A stretch of 64,000 nucleotides of DNA from Mycolicibacterium moriokaense (lineage in GTDB: Bacteria > Actinomycetota > Actinomycetes > Mycobacteriales > Mycobacteriaceae). The position numbers and the translations under genes were made by a program. The notes beneath the pieces were generated by a model. That model worked only from the letters and a program-made list of their open reading frames with translations, was not told the origin of the DNA and did no database searches. Below are positions 26,666 to 35,777 of this stretch, in pieces. Where the stretch lies: positions 124,001 to 188,000 of the forward strand of contig NZ_AP022560.1 in NCBI RefSeq assembly GCF_010726085.1. Reading direction: 5' to 3'. Position 1 is the first letter of the stretch. Every line of letters begins with the position of its first letter.

Positions 26666-27673
26666 TTACACAATCCACGTCCAGGCATAGGTGTGCTTCA
26701 GCGTGGCGACGCCATCGAGGATCTCCATCCGATGTACCCCGGGAATGAGCGAAATCTTGTCGTGAATGCTGTCGATCAATGTTGACCGGTCGGCCGCGTG
26801 AAGTACGGCCACGAGGTCGAAGTGGCCGAGGACTCGAGTGAGCTGTGCAACGTCATCTCGGCGGGCAAGTGCCTTCGCCACGTTGTCGACCTTGCCTGGA
26901 ACACATTCGACGAAAATGTAAGCATGCGCGCCGACGCCAGACGCAACGACGTCCGACACCGCCTGGATGCGAAAAACACGGTCAGCCAACATCTGTTTGA
27001 TTCGTATACGAACCGTGCCCTCGGAGACACCTAGGTCCGCGGCGATCTGCCGGTTACTGCGTCGAGCATTCTGCTGGAGCTCCGCGATGATGGCCAGGTC
27101 CATCTGGTCAACGGTGTCGTTCGGTTGGGTCTCGGGCATGCTGCCCGAGTCCACCCCGAACAGCGCCCATTTCGAGTCGTACTTGACCACGTCAAGGGCT
27201 ATGTTGCCGAAAACCCTCCCTGTCCCCTTAATTTTCGGGAGGACGGTTCCGAACAACTCGGCGAGATGACGACGGTCGCGGCCCAACAGCCCCACGACAA
27301 TGTCGTAGCGGCCGGTGCAAACGGTCACGCCGATTGTTTCCGGCAGCCTCGCCAGGTCTGCGGCGACAGGATTCACCGATCTGCCGACTACCTTGATCAT
27401 GGCGAAGGCGAACTCGCGGTGTCCGAACAAGCGGATGTCGGTGATTGCGACGACACGCATCACCTCCGCCTCCTCCATCCGGCGAAGCCGCGCGGCGATG
27501 GTCACCTCGTTTACGCCGAGCCGAGCGGCGAGTGCCCGATTTCCGGCACGGCCGTCCTGCCTCAGTTCGTCGATTAAGGCGAGGTCTAGCTCGTCGAGTT
27601 CGAATGGCGTCCCGATGAACTCTCGATCCGCCTGCACGCCGCGCTTGGCGCTAGGTCCTTGTGCAGTGGCCAC
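26666..27673 (-). CDS. Lrp/AsnC-family regulator with two repeats (second copy)
   Basis: A 335-residue double-Lrp protein. HTH one is NRALAARLGVNEVTIAARL and HTH two NRQIAADLGVSEGTVRIRIK near residue 205; both are followed by RAM-like domains (YDIVVGLLG, FDLVAVLHA). It is similar in layout to the regulator at 13.0-14.0 kb, and the pair bracket most of the catabolic genes. The start MATAQGPSAKRGVQ is plausible but not proven. Confidence 0.85.
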   Translation of the reverse strand: MATAQGPSAKRGVQADREFIGTPFELDELDLALIDELRQDGRAGNRALAARLGVNEVTIAARLRRMEEAEVMRVVAITDIRLFGHREFAFAMIKVVGRSVNPVAADLARLPETIGVTVCTGRYDIVVGLLGRDRRHLAELFGTVLPKIKGTGRVFGNIALDVVKYDSKWALFGVDSGSMPETQPNDTVDQMDLAIIAELQQNARRSNRQIAADLGVSEGTVRIRIKQMLADRVFRIQAVSDVVASGVGAHAYIFVECVPGKVDNVAKALARRDDVAQLTRVLGHFDLVAVLHAADRSTLIDSIHDKISLIPGVHRMEILDGVATLKHTYAWTWIV

Positions 27674-28098
27674 TCATTTTCCCGGTTGTCATCGACGTGA
27701 GATCTATCCGGGCCTCACTGTACGCAACCGGACAACCGCTGATGCGCAGGTTGGAGTCGTGTTGTTGCGCGTTCTGTTGCGAGAGTGCCCACGCCTCCGC
27801 GAGCGATTCGGAGATTCGCGGGTCCACGTCTGTGCCTGAGCGCCTTGGCCGAGGCGCCCTCTGCCGCAAGCGGATCTGTCCTTCCAGCACTACCAGTACG
27901 GCTGGTCACAATTCGGACGTGCGCATAAGCGGCCCGGGTTGTCTATGTCTTCAAGCCAGGTGGAGCGTGTGCGCCTGATCGGGAGGAGGCGCATCCGACA
28001 GGCGGCGTATGAGGATTCGCGTTTGGGCTTCGCGCTATTCATACATTGGATCGATTCCGGCGCCCGCGGCTCATCCGGGCGGGGGCGACAGCGATCCC
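27674..28098. other. intergenic region, no gene recognised
   Basis: About 425 bases upstream of two divergent units (Lrp regulator and the AveC-like gene). A minus-strand frame (27,890 down, ...ISESLAEAWALSQQNAQQHD) looks partly protein-like but has no start signal or family I know; I leave it uncalled. Confidence 0.4.
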
Positions 28099-28144
28099 TT
28101 GACTCGCGCGCTCCTAAGTGCGACAGTGATGTCGCACTTAGGAG
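28099..28144 (+). promoter_or_regulatory. promoter with a perfect 15-bp-arm palindrome (likely operator)
   Basis: A candidate -35 TTGACT (28,099-28,104) is followed, from 28,111 to 28,144, by a perfect inverted repeat with 15-base arms (CTCCTAAGTGCGACA) and a 4-base centre GTGA. The palindrome covers the -10 and start region and ends 21 bases before the ATG of the AveC-like gene. This is the layout of a TetR-type repressor site; the TetR gene two positions downstream is the obvious candidate. A hairpin acting in RNA is less likely so close to a start. Confidence 0.6.
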
Positions 28145-28165
28145 CCCTCGCCGGGGAGGCTGAGC

Positions 28166-29133
28166 ATGTCGGATCCAGTGTCCGAACCTAAATCTCAACT
28201 TCGCCCGTTGACGATGCAGCGCCTGACGATAGCGTGGCCGATTCTCGGTGGCGCTTCGCTACTTCTTGCGTTTTACGTGCTCGGGAAATGGTTTGTGGGC
28301 GGCGTGTCGTCCGTCCCGCCCGGCGACGATCCGATGCCCGCAACGAAACTGATGCTCATCCATGCGCTTGAGTGGGGTCAGTTCGCGGCTTTCGTCGCGA
28401 TCTTCTGGTTTGTCGTACTTCGCCCATTGATCCAACGTCGGCCTCTTGGGTTTGACGGACTGTTTGTCATCGCAGCCCTTGCCTCAACCTCTGGGATGTT
28501 CTCGACAACTACTGGGTGTTTGCGTTTCAGTACAACGCACACCAGTTGAATGTCGGATCGTGGGGCGGTTTCATTCCCGGATGGAACAGCGCCGAGCCCC
28601 AGCTATGGGCTGTTCCAATCGCATTCGTGTTTGGTGCCTACACGTGGGCCTTCTTTCTGGCCGTTCGCTCTGGCTGTCGACTATTGGATTACGTGAGGGA
28701 TAAGCACCCGACTTGGGGACCGGCTCGTGCGTTCGGGTTGGTGTTTGTGTCCAACATGCTTATTAGCGGGGTTTCGGAAAATGTTTACCTTCGGCTTGGC
28801 GCCATCGCCAACATCAGTCCTTATGAACCACTGACTCTTTGGGATGGGACCGTCCATGCTTGGCCCGTCTACAACCCCGTTCTGTTTTCACTTGCCTGGA
28901 CCACGCTGACTGCCCTCAGGTGGTATCGCGACAAGGATGGGTTGTCCTTCGTTGAACGTGGCTTGCCCTTGGTAGGCACGCAGCGGCGGCCCGCCACGTT
29001 TGTGCGGTTCTTAGCCATCTTCGCCTTCGCCGAAGTCACCTACATCCTTTTGTATTTCGTGCCATTCAATATTTTCGCTGCCATGCGTACAGCACCGCCG
29101 AACGTTTTTCCGTCGTACTTTCCGGTGCCTTAG
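28166..29133 (+). pseudogene. AveC-like (spirocyclase family) membrane protein, frameshifted near 28,500
   Basis: Multi-spanning membrane protein of the spirocyclase AveC family, found in mycobacteria near steroid and lipid genes. The first part (TIAWPILGGASLLLAFYVLG, LEWGQFAAFVAIFWFVVLRP) ends at STSGMF, and the second part starts DNYWVFAFQYNAHQLNVGSW with TM segments VPIAFVFGAYTWAFFLAVRS and FVRFLAIFAFAEVTYILLYF. Adding one C at 28,500 (TTC CTC GAC) joins them as GMFLDNYWVF. So the gene is one base away from intact, about 320 residues. GGGGAGG precedes the start; the operator above controls it. Confidence 0.7.
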
Positions 29134-29288
29134 CGGAATTCTTGCGCAGACGGGCGTGGCCGCAATCCGCATCGGGGCCGGCCCGCGACGGCCTGAAACC
29201 TGCCTTCTGCCTAATGATTCGCGTCCAGGGAGTTAAAACAGTTGCGCCCGCGGTCAAGACGGCCGTCGGGTTAAGCGAGAATGAGCAC

Positions 29289-29828
29289 ATGTCTTCTCGT
29301 CCCCGCCGCGCCGACGCGCGCGTGGCGAACGAGCGCATTCTCGCCGCCGCGGTGAGCACGCTCGGGGCCGACCCAGCGGCCTCGCTGGAGCGTCTCGCGC
29401 AAGTGGCGGGCGTGCACCGCGCCACCGTGTACCGACACTTCCCCTCGCGCGAGCACCTGATTGCTGCGGTGGCCGCGCGCGCTGTTACTGAAGGCCGCGT
29501 GGTCGTCGAGCGCGCGGCAGAGCTATACCCCGACGAGCGCGCGGTCTATCGTCTTGCGGCCGACACTGCGCAATTCGGCAATAGGTACTCGTTTCTGATC
29601 GGTACACCAGACGTGGCGGCGGCCGGGCCGGATCCGATCGGACTCTCCGCGCTGATGACGACATGGCAATCCAAGCGCGTGTTGCGAAACGACGTCAGCC
29701 CCGAGTGGCTGGCGGCGGCGTTTATCGCCTTGGCTCACGCGCTACTGACACCAGGGGTGCTCCCACCCGGGCATGAACCACACGAGGTACTGGCTGAGAT
29801 GTTTCTGCGCGGCGCGTCGGCGGGTTGA
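29289..29828 (+). CDS. TetR-family transcriptional regulator
   Basis: A 179-residue regulator; I start it at ATG 29,289 (MSSRPRRADARVANERILAA) because the open frame upstream is unlike protein. The HTH is SLERLAQVAGVHRATVYRHF followed by PSREHLIAAV. The C-terminal ligand domain is full length. It lies just downstream of the AveC-like gene and is the best candidate for the palindromic site at 28,111. Ligand unknown. Confidence 0.85.
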   Translation: MSSRPRRADARVANERILAAAVSTLGADPAASLERLAQVAGVHRATVYRHFPSREHLIAAVAARAVTEGRVVVERAAELYPDERAVYRLAADTAQFGNRYSFLIGTPDVAAAGPDPIGLSALMTTWQSKRVLRNDVSPEWLAAAFIALAHALLTPGVLPPGHEPHEVLAEMFLRGASAG

Positions 29829-29884
29829 TTCCCGCTCTCGGGTCAAGATGGGCGGTCGACTTATCGCCTGAGTATCCGCCCCAC

Positions 29885-30268
29885 TGACGCGGCGGCGATC
29901 TCATTCGTATAGACCCGGTCGGCAGATTCCTCGCCAAACGCTTGACCGGATCCAACGCACGCGGTGACGTCGTCGAGATGACGCGTCGGCTGCGCATTGA
30001 GATGCCGCGGCACGTCGGGCCGCTGCTCGACGTCATGGCCGTCTACTCGGTAGAACAAGGCCTGCCCAACGTCGCGCCCCTTGCCGTCACAGTGCTTTGG
30101 GGCACAGATGATCGCATTTCACCGCGATGGCACTCTGATGTGGTTGCCGGCGCCCTCGGCGCTAGGTTGGACGTGCTTGCAGGTGTTGGGCACATGGTCA
30201 ATTGGCCCCAAGCGATATTCGACGCGATTGTTTCCGCACCTCCCACAGGCAACGAGTGTCCACGATAA
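29885..30268 (+). pseudogene. alpha/beta-hydrolase, C-terminal fragment
   Basis: The frame opens after a stop and reads LIRIDPVGRFLAKRLTGSN, then AVTVLWGTDDRISPRWH (catalytic Asp region) and VLAGVGHMVNWPQAIFDAI (catalytic His). That is the last third of an alpha/beta hydrolase; nucleophile elbow and N-terminus are missing. The 5' truncation is upstream, in a 60-base stretch that resembles nothing. The 3' end abuts the transposition module. Confidence 0.65.
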
Positions 30269-30300
30269 TCCGTGGTACACCGCGTAGTACGACGTGTTGA

Positions 30301-31503
30301 TCACCCAGATCGAGCGATTGATTGACAATCTGGTCCGCAGCACTGGTGACTCCACATCGCAGGCCACCAACAGATCGCCGACGCGGTGCTCGCTAACCTC
30401 GATGAGTCTCTGCAGTCTCTGATCCGCTCGCCCAGGTTCTGGCTGTGAATACCAACCACTTCGGGGGCCAGTGCCAGTACTTCCCGGTTTATCACGGCGA
30501 GGCGTTCTATTGGCCCTGCCAGCTGCAGCACGAAGCGCGAGACATCGTCGGGCAGCGCGGCCAGTGGCGCCGCGGCGGACTGCAGATCGGACTTATCGAG
30601 CAGCGTGATCGCGGCGGTCGCTGCGGCCGCACTTTCGATCACCGATGTGGCGATGCCTCCCATTGCGCCGGCAACGATGTTGTGTTGCAACTGCTTTCGG
30701 TATCGTGTGGCGAGGTCGGCCGGTAACAACAGGTCGTCGAGGTAGGAGCCTTTGGTGGCCGAAAGGATGCCGCGTCCGAGAAGGCGGATATCCCCCAGGA
30801 CGTCGGGCACTGCGGTGGGATGGTCGGCGTAGAGCCCGAAAAGGCCCAGTTCACCAGCGAGCAGACTGTCCAGGACGCGTTGGGCAAGCATTGCGGGGTG
30901 GGCAGGCGACAAGGCAATGACGGCGGTGTCGGCCAAGTCGGCGTCGCAGCGCGGTCGGCGTCGCCCCGTGGACGTTGGATCCGGGTAGGCACAGTGAACG
31001 GGGCGCGGCGGCACCGCGTCGATAGGTTGCGGCGCCCGTTGTCGTCGGCCGCATCGTGGGCAGCGCTCCGAGAGCAGGCAGTGATGCTGCAGGCAGGCGA
31101 AACTCCACAGCAAGCGCCACCGCAGCAGCCATGCTCCCCCGCTGGCGGCCAGGCAGTGCGGGCAGAAGCGCCACCCGTCTCCGTGGTGGCCCGGCGTGAC
31201 GGCCGTAAACGTTGGTGCCGCATCCGGGCGGCGGGTCACCGCCGGCAGATAGCGGGCCAGTGTCATCGCCTGAATCTGTGTCGGCGTGACACCGGTTGCG
31301 GCGCTGATTCTTTGCGCGGTGTCATTCGTGACAGCGACAGTGCTGATGCAATCGCGCAGATCTCTGATCGTGTCCAGGCCCAGATGCTGGTATAGATCAG
31401 TGAGTGCGATGCCGTGGCGCACTGCCGTGGCTTGCAGCCAGGAATCCAGCGCTTCGCCCGGCACGGGTGCGGTGGCCAGCGGCAGAGCGCGGACCGTGGT
31501 CAT
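30301..31503 (-). CDS. tniQ: TniQ-family transposition targeting protein, C-terminus frameshifted
   Basis: Starts at ATG 31,503 (overlapping the tnsC-like stop). The TniQ zinc region is clear: WRFCPHCLAASGGAWLLRWR and ERCPRCGRRQ, with the preceding LDSWLQATAVRHG and the helix region LTDLYQHLGLDTI. TniQ links the transpososome to its target. The annotated C-terminus (from about 30,425) looks wrong: adding one G to GCGGATC puts the frame into RLQRLIEVSEHRVGDLLVA and RLSINRSIWVINTSYYAVYH, which reads like protein. The true C-terminus then runs past 30,301 toward the hydrolase fragment. Confidence 0.75.
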   Translation of the reverse strand: MTTVRALPLATAPVPGEALDSWLQATAVRHGIALTDLYQHLGLDTIRDLRDCISTVAVTNDTAQRISAATGVTPTQIQAMTLARYLPAVTRRPDAAPTFTAVTPGHHGDGWRFCPHCLAASGGAWLLRWRLLWSFACLQHHCLLSERCPRCGRRQRAPQPIDAVPPRPVHCAYPDPTSTGRRRPRCDADLADTAVIALSPAHPAMLAQRVLDSLLAGELGLFGLYADHPTAVPDVLGDIRLLGRGILSATKGSYLDDLLLPADLATRYRKQLQHNIVAGAMGGIATSVIESAAAATAAITLLDKSDLQSAAAPLAALPDDVSRFVLQLAGPIERLAVINREVLALAPEVVGIHSQNLGERIRDCRDSSRLASTASAICWWPAMWSHQCCGPDCQSIARSG

Positions 31504-32678
31504 GGTGGCGGCGCTGTTCGCAGGCGTGTAGTTTTTCGGCCGGTGCGAAACGCTGCTTGCAGCTCGCGGCGGCCTAGTTCGGCGGCGCTGTCGATGCGGC
31601 ACGTGTCGATCAGGTCGGCGGTGAGTTTCTCGGTGCCGGTGCGCATGGCTTTTTGGCAGGCCAGCCTGATCAGCGCCATCAGCGATCCGATGTGACCGGT
31701 GCTGCGCACGAACAGCTGATCGGATAGGTCATCGGCCAGCATGCCTGGATACTTCTGGGTCAACAGCAGTCGTTGTTCCAGGGTGAGCAGCACGTCGCGC
31801 CACCGCCGCCGCTGCGTCTCGGTATCGACGCCAAACGGTGACATGTCCACCGGCGTCGTGCAGCGCAGCAGCTGCTCCATCTCGTGGTCGCGATAGGCGT
31901 TGCGGTCATCGAGGAGCGCGTTGCGTTCGTGCAGCCCGATACCGATCAGAAGCACAGTCAGTGGGAATTCGTTGGCGATGTATTTGAACTGGTTACTCAG
32001 GTCGGTCATCCGCTCATGGCGGCCCCGCAAGAAGTGCAGGTCGTCGATGATCAGCAGCCGTGTCTCACACGACCACACATCATCGAGCGCGCATCGCAGA
32101 AGCTGCTGTGCGCTGGCCCGAGACACGCCGGGATGGGCATAGAAATCGCACAACGCGGCGTTGAATTCGCGGGTTCCGGTGGAGGCGGTCATACCGATCC
32201 GGCACACCGGCCACCGCTCGTCGCCCGCGCGGGTGGTCGCTCCGTAGCGCTCGATGTGTCGCAGGTGTAGGCGCTTTCCGAAGACCCGCGCTACTGTGCT
32301 TTTTCCCAAGCCGGGCAGGCCGCTGAGCGCGATCAGGGGTTTGGCGTCCTCACCGGTCTGGCAGTTGCACGCCACGAAGTCTTCGAGTTGCTCCAGCACC
32401 GATTGGCATTCGGCGGTCATGACCGTGCCCATCTGAGCGTGCCAACGGCGCCGCTGATCGTTGTAGTCTTCTTTGGCCGCCCGACCTAGTTGCCGAAGTC
32501 GTCTGTTGGACAACGGTTCTGGCCTGATGAGCGGCGGTGCCTCAACCATTGCGCGCCATCCCTCTTTGCGCGCCAAGGTCAGGTTGTCCAGGTATTCACG
32601 CGGGTTTCGGTTGTCCGATCTGCCGCGTGCTCGCACGGCGGCTGTCTGCGTCGACCGCGGAGGGGCTTGTTCTGTCAT
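31500..32678 (-). CDS. TnsC/TniB-type AAA+ ATPase of the transposition module
   Basis: A 392-residue AAA+ protein: Walker A ALSGLPGLGKSTVARVFG, Walker B TRLLIIDDLHFLRGR, sensor-like region FPLTVLLIGIGLHERNALL and arginine-rich C-terminal helices. TnsC/TniB proteins polymerise on target DNA and pass the signal from TniQ to the transposase. It has a 4-base overlap with the transposase gene upstream and with tniQ downstream. Full length and intact. Confidence 0.85.
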   Translation of the reverse strand: MTEQAPPRSTQTAAVRARGRSDNRNPREYLDNLTLARKEGWRAMVEAPPLIRPEPLSNRRLRQLGRAAKEDYNDQRRRWHAQMGTVMTAECQSVLEQLEDFVACNCQTGEDAKPLIALSGLPGLGKSTVARVFGKRLHLRHIERYGATTRAGDERWPVCRIGMTASTGTREFNAALCDFYAHPGVSRASAQQLLRCALDDVWSCETRLLIIDDLHFLRGRHERMTDLSNQFKYIANEFPLTVLLIGIGLHERNALLDDRNAYRDHEMEQLLRCTTPVDMSPFGVDTETQRRRWRDVLLTLEQRLLLTQKYPGMLADDLSDQLFVRSTGHIGSLMALIRLACQKAMRTGTEKLTADLIDTCRIDSAAELGRRELQAAFRTGRKTTRLRTAPPP

Positions 32679-34843
32679 TGCACCTCCAATACACCGTCGT
32701 AGAAGCTGCCATGCTCTAACGGCGGTTCATCAGCATCGTCGAGTTCATCGAGCAGCTCGGCTTCGTCGTCGAGGTCATCAGCACGGCCGTCGGCGGCTCC
32801 GGCGTCAAGGCCACGCTGCCCGGTTTGGCGATCCAAGGCTGTTGTCACCGAATTTAATTCAGAGCTCGGCGACGGGGTGAGATCAGCAACGAGCGATGAC
32901 TGTTCGCGGCCCACCCGCAATACCCTGCGCCGCTCGGCTATCGAGTTGCCGACGGTCAGCTTTCGGCGCTCCAGGAAGCAGGCGATAGCCAAGGGATCGT
33001 CGACATACCGGTTCTGCGCCTTGGCCAACGCCCGCTCAAACCGCAGAATTTCCTCACTCATCGGAGCATCGAGCATGTCGGCGTGCTCCCACACCAGCCG
33101 ATGCCAGGCCCGCGTGCGGCCATCACGGAAGTACACCGTTCTAATGTCATCGACGTTGTAGGCGATCGGCCACTTCCCTTCCGGGTACGGGCTTTTCTCC
33201 TTCGCTCGCCCAGCAATGATGCCGCCCTTATAGATTCGCCCGTCCATTTCGATGCCGTAATGCTGGATGGTGCGCCACGCCACCGGTAGGAACTCATAGG
33301 CCAGATCTGGGTCGCGCGGTACCTCGAGGTAGCCGGCGCGCGCCACCCCGTGGACGAACATTTCCGCCGGGGTCATGTGCAGGCCAGGCACACCGATACC
33401 AGTCAGACTCTCGTGAGAAGTGTGGTGATAGATCACTGCGATCCATTCGCGGATGATCGCCTCTAGTTCATCGAGATAGAACCAGCGATCCTGTTCCGGC
33501 GACACCCCGCGGGCGAAGATGTCTTGACCCTTGTAGCCGGGCAGTTCCTGCAGCAGGCCCACTCGCAGCGTATTGAAGAACCGCTCCACTGGCCCCTTAT
33601 CACGAGGTCGGCGCAACCGGGCCGGCTGTATCGAGATCCCCAGACGCTGACACACGCTGTTGAGATGCGCACTGACATAGATCCTGCCGTGATCGACTAC
33701 CAACGTGTCGGGCACCACGGCCGGGGTTGCCGCCAAAACGCTATTCGCGTCCAGCACTTGCTGTTCCACAAGGACCGAGCGCGGCATGCCCCGCGGAGGC
33801 CACATTGCCTTCGCGGGCCAGTCCCGCCCCGCCGGGCGCGGCCGAAACGTCTCGTACAGTGCCGCAGCCGCATCGATCGACTTCGTTGAGACCGGGGTCA
33901 GCCGCAATCCGGTAATGCAGCGGCTGTACCAATCCATCACCACCGTCAGCTCGGCATTGATCCACCTCAAAGTGTTCTGATCCATCGCGAACACGTCCAG
34001 ACGCGTCGTGTCCATCAGCACGTACTCCCCCGGCCGGGTCGGAGCCAGCTTGCCGTACACCTCCCTCGACCGTGTCGCGACGTCACGGTTGCGTTTCGTG
34101 CTGTACTTAAACAGCGGGTGCTGCTCTTCGAGCTCGCCCAGAATCCGGTAAGCGGTGCTCCGCGACGGCATCTTCACGGCACCGACACCGAACCGCGCCT
34201 CCAACCGAGCACGGGTGCGACGAATCACCAAGTCCTCATTGGGCTTCGACAGATCTACATACTCACTCATGACCTCAAGAGCCGTCTCCCGCCACCGCGG
34301 ATCCTGCCGTCCGCCAATACCGGGCTGAACCGCGCGTTGCGAGACCAACCCTGCCTCTCCGTGTGCACGGTATTGCTGCACCCACCGTTCGATGGTGCGA
34401 TAGGCCACGCGCTCTCCGGCAGCGCGTAGCTCGCGCACCTTTGCGTGGTAGCGCTCCGCCAACGGAATTTTGGAGCAGTACTCAGGTTTGGGCTCCCACG
34501 CCAACGCCATCGCTACGGAGCCGGAGCGGAAACCGGTCAACACCTCTCGTACGTGCGCTGCACGTTCACAAGCTTGCTGCCGGACAGCGGCAGGTACGGC
34601 TGACAAGGTCACACTAGGCGCTTCCATTGCATCCAGCGCAACCTCATCATTGTCGGGCAGGATCAAGCTGCGGTCGCATTCCAGCAGTTCACACATGGAC
34701 AGGCGCCTGATCGTCTCGCCGCGTAGCGCTTTGGCGAGAACTTCCAACGACTCACCCGTGACGTGCATCTCTACGATCTCGAGGGCCATACCCTCATACA
34801 TGAACCGAGTTCCGGTCCTAATCGGTGTCGAAGCCCGCGTCAT
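32675..34843 (-). CDS. DDE transposase, TnsB/TniA type
   Basis: I start it at ATG 34,843, which overlaps the TnsA-like stop by ATGA; the open frame extends further but into tnsA. The 722-residue protein has N-terminal HTH/DNA-binding domains, and the retroviral-integrase-like core with the acidic triad in EYVLMDTTRLDVF, DTLVVDHGRIYV and RDKGPVERFFNTLR, followed by a Mu-type beta-barrel and an acidic tail (DDLDDEAELLDELDDADE). It cuts 3' ends and joins them to the target. The acidic tail is the likely contact with the ATPase. Confidence 0.87.
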   Translation of the reverse strand: MTRASTPIRTGTRFMYEGMALEIVEMHVTGESLEVLAKALRGETIRRLSMCELLECDRSLILPDNDEVALDAMEAPSVTLSAVPAAVRQQACERAAHVREVLTGFRSGSVAMALAWEPKPEYCSKIPLAERYHAKVRELRAAGERVAYRTIERWVQQYRAHGEAGLVSQRAVQPGIGGRQDPRWRETALEVMSEYVDLSKPNEDLVIRRTRARLEARFGVGAVKMPSRSTAYRILGELEEQHPLFKYSTKRNRDVATRSREVYGKLAPTRPGEYVLMDTTRLDVFAMDQNTLRWINAELTVVMDWYSRCITGLRLTPVSTKSIDAAAALYETFRPRPAGRDWPAKAMWPPRGMPRSVLVEQQVLDANSVLAATPAVVPDTLVVDHGRIYVSAHLNSVCQRLGISIQPARLRRPRDKGPVERFFNTLRVGLLQELPGYKGQDIFARGVSPEQDRWFYLDELEAIIREWIAVIYHHTSHESLTGIGVPGLHMTPAEMFVHGVARAGYLEVPRDPDLAYEFLPVAWRTIQHYGIEMDGRIYKGGIIAGRAKEKSPYPEGKWPIAYNVDDIRTVYFRDGRTRAWHRLVWEHADMLDAPMSEEILRFERALAKAQNRYVDDPLAIACFLERRKLTVGNSIAERRRVLRVGREQSSLVADLTPSPSSELNSVTTALDRQTGQRGLDAGAADGRADDLDDEAELLDELDDADEPPLEHGSFYDGVLEVQ

Positions 34844-35670
34844 CGCGGCGCACCCAAGACAGTGGAAGAACGCAACGGACCTTGCAGGTCCACGGAGAAC
34901 TCTTGATTCCAAAGAGTATGCAGCAGCGCACTACGCATCAGCGGCCCAGGGCCCGCTCTACCAATTGCCCGCAGCGCGTCATCGATTCGTAGGCCGACCA
35001 TAGCTCTGCGACGAAAAATGATTTCCCGCAAAGCATCTCGTGAGATGTAGCGCGAGCGCCGATAACCGGAAAGGAATCCGACGTTTCGCATCAGGACGGT
35101 GGGCGGCTCGCTATACACCCGATACTCCCAACCTGTTGAGCCTATTACCTCATGGGTCCACGCACACAGCTCTCCAGCTGCCGGGTCCTCCGCAAGGCGC
35201 CGCGCTCGAACAACATCGACCACTACCAAACCCGTTGTTGTGCGCAGCAAATAGTCCGGAATGTGGCGACGACGATGACCGTTCACCACTGCCTGCAGCA
35301 GAAATGGCTGGGCGACGATCTTGCACACCGCGCGATCGAAATCCGCCATTACCAACGCCGACAGTTCCAAACGCGACTCATAGATGACATGGTTGGCTTC
35401 CGTTGCCGCCCAATAACTGCCCGAATAGTGGCGCTGCCCCTCGTACCATCGAAAGGTCCGCCACGGCCTCGCGGTTAACAACGCGGCCTGCGACACGCCC
35501 GCTACCGACGAACGTTCAATCTCGCCTTTCGAAGGTCGCAAATCGATGGTCGCAGACTCGGCATCTACCTCGACAGCCCTGTCGCGTATCCAACCTTCAG
35601 CCAAGGATTCACCCACCCACGGCCGCCCAGCGACCGTAGCTTCGGAGCCTAGACAATCCGGCGCAGACAT
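34840..35670 (-). CDS. TnsA-like endonuclease subunit
   Basis: A 276-residue protein with the actinobacterial TnsA-like layout: VIYESRLELSALVMADFDRA (catalytic Glu), VCKIVAQPF, HIPDYLLRTTTGLVVVDVVR (catalytic Asp in PDY) and a downstream helix. TnsA makes the 5' cuts that allow cut-and-paste movement in Tn7-like elements. Odd: the usual Lys of the DVK motif is a Val-Arg (VVDVVRARR), so the nuclease may be inactive or use a nearby basic residue. First gene of the operon, 110-190 bases from the putative right end. Confidence 0.75.
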   Translation of the reverse strand: MSAPDCLGSEATVAGRPWVGESLAEGWIRDRAVEVDAESATIDLRPSKGEIERSSVAGVSQAALLTARPWRTFRWYEGQRHYSGSYWAATEANHVIYESRLELSALVMADFDRAVCKIVAQPFLLQAVVNGHRRRHIPDYLLRTTTGLVVVDVVRARRLAEDPAAGELCAWTHEVIGSTGWEYRVYSEPPTVLMRNVGFLSGYRRSRYISRDALREIIFRRRAMVGLRIDDALRAIGRAGPGPLMRSALLHTLWNQEFSVDLQGPLRSSTVLGAPR

Positions 35671-35777
35671 CGGAATACTCCGCCACAGTGGCGTGCAATC
35701 AGCTTGCCCGCTCGGCTAGGCGATCGGCAAGACCTTAAGCCCATCCGCGCAGAGCAACTCAGCCAAAAGTCATACTT

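Noticed and set aside
28111..28144. CRISPR repeat or terminator
   Set aside because: There is only one copy, no spacer series, and the palindrome lies just before a start codon rather than after a gene.
30269..30300. Left end of the Tn7-like element directly after tniQ
   Set aside because: The repeats found at the right end are not present here, and the repaired tniQ frame continues through the point.
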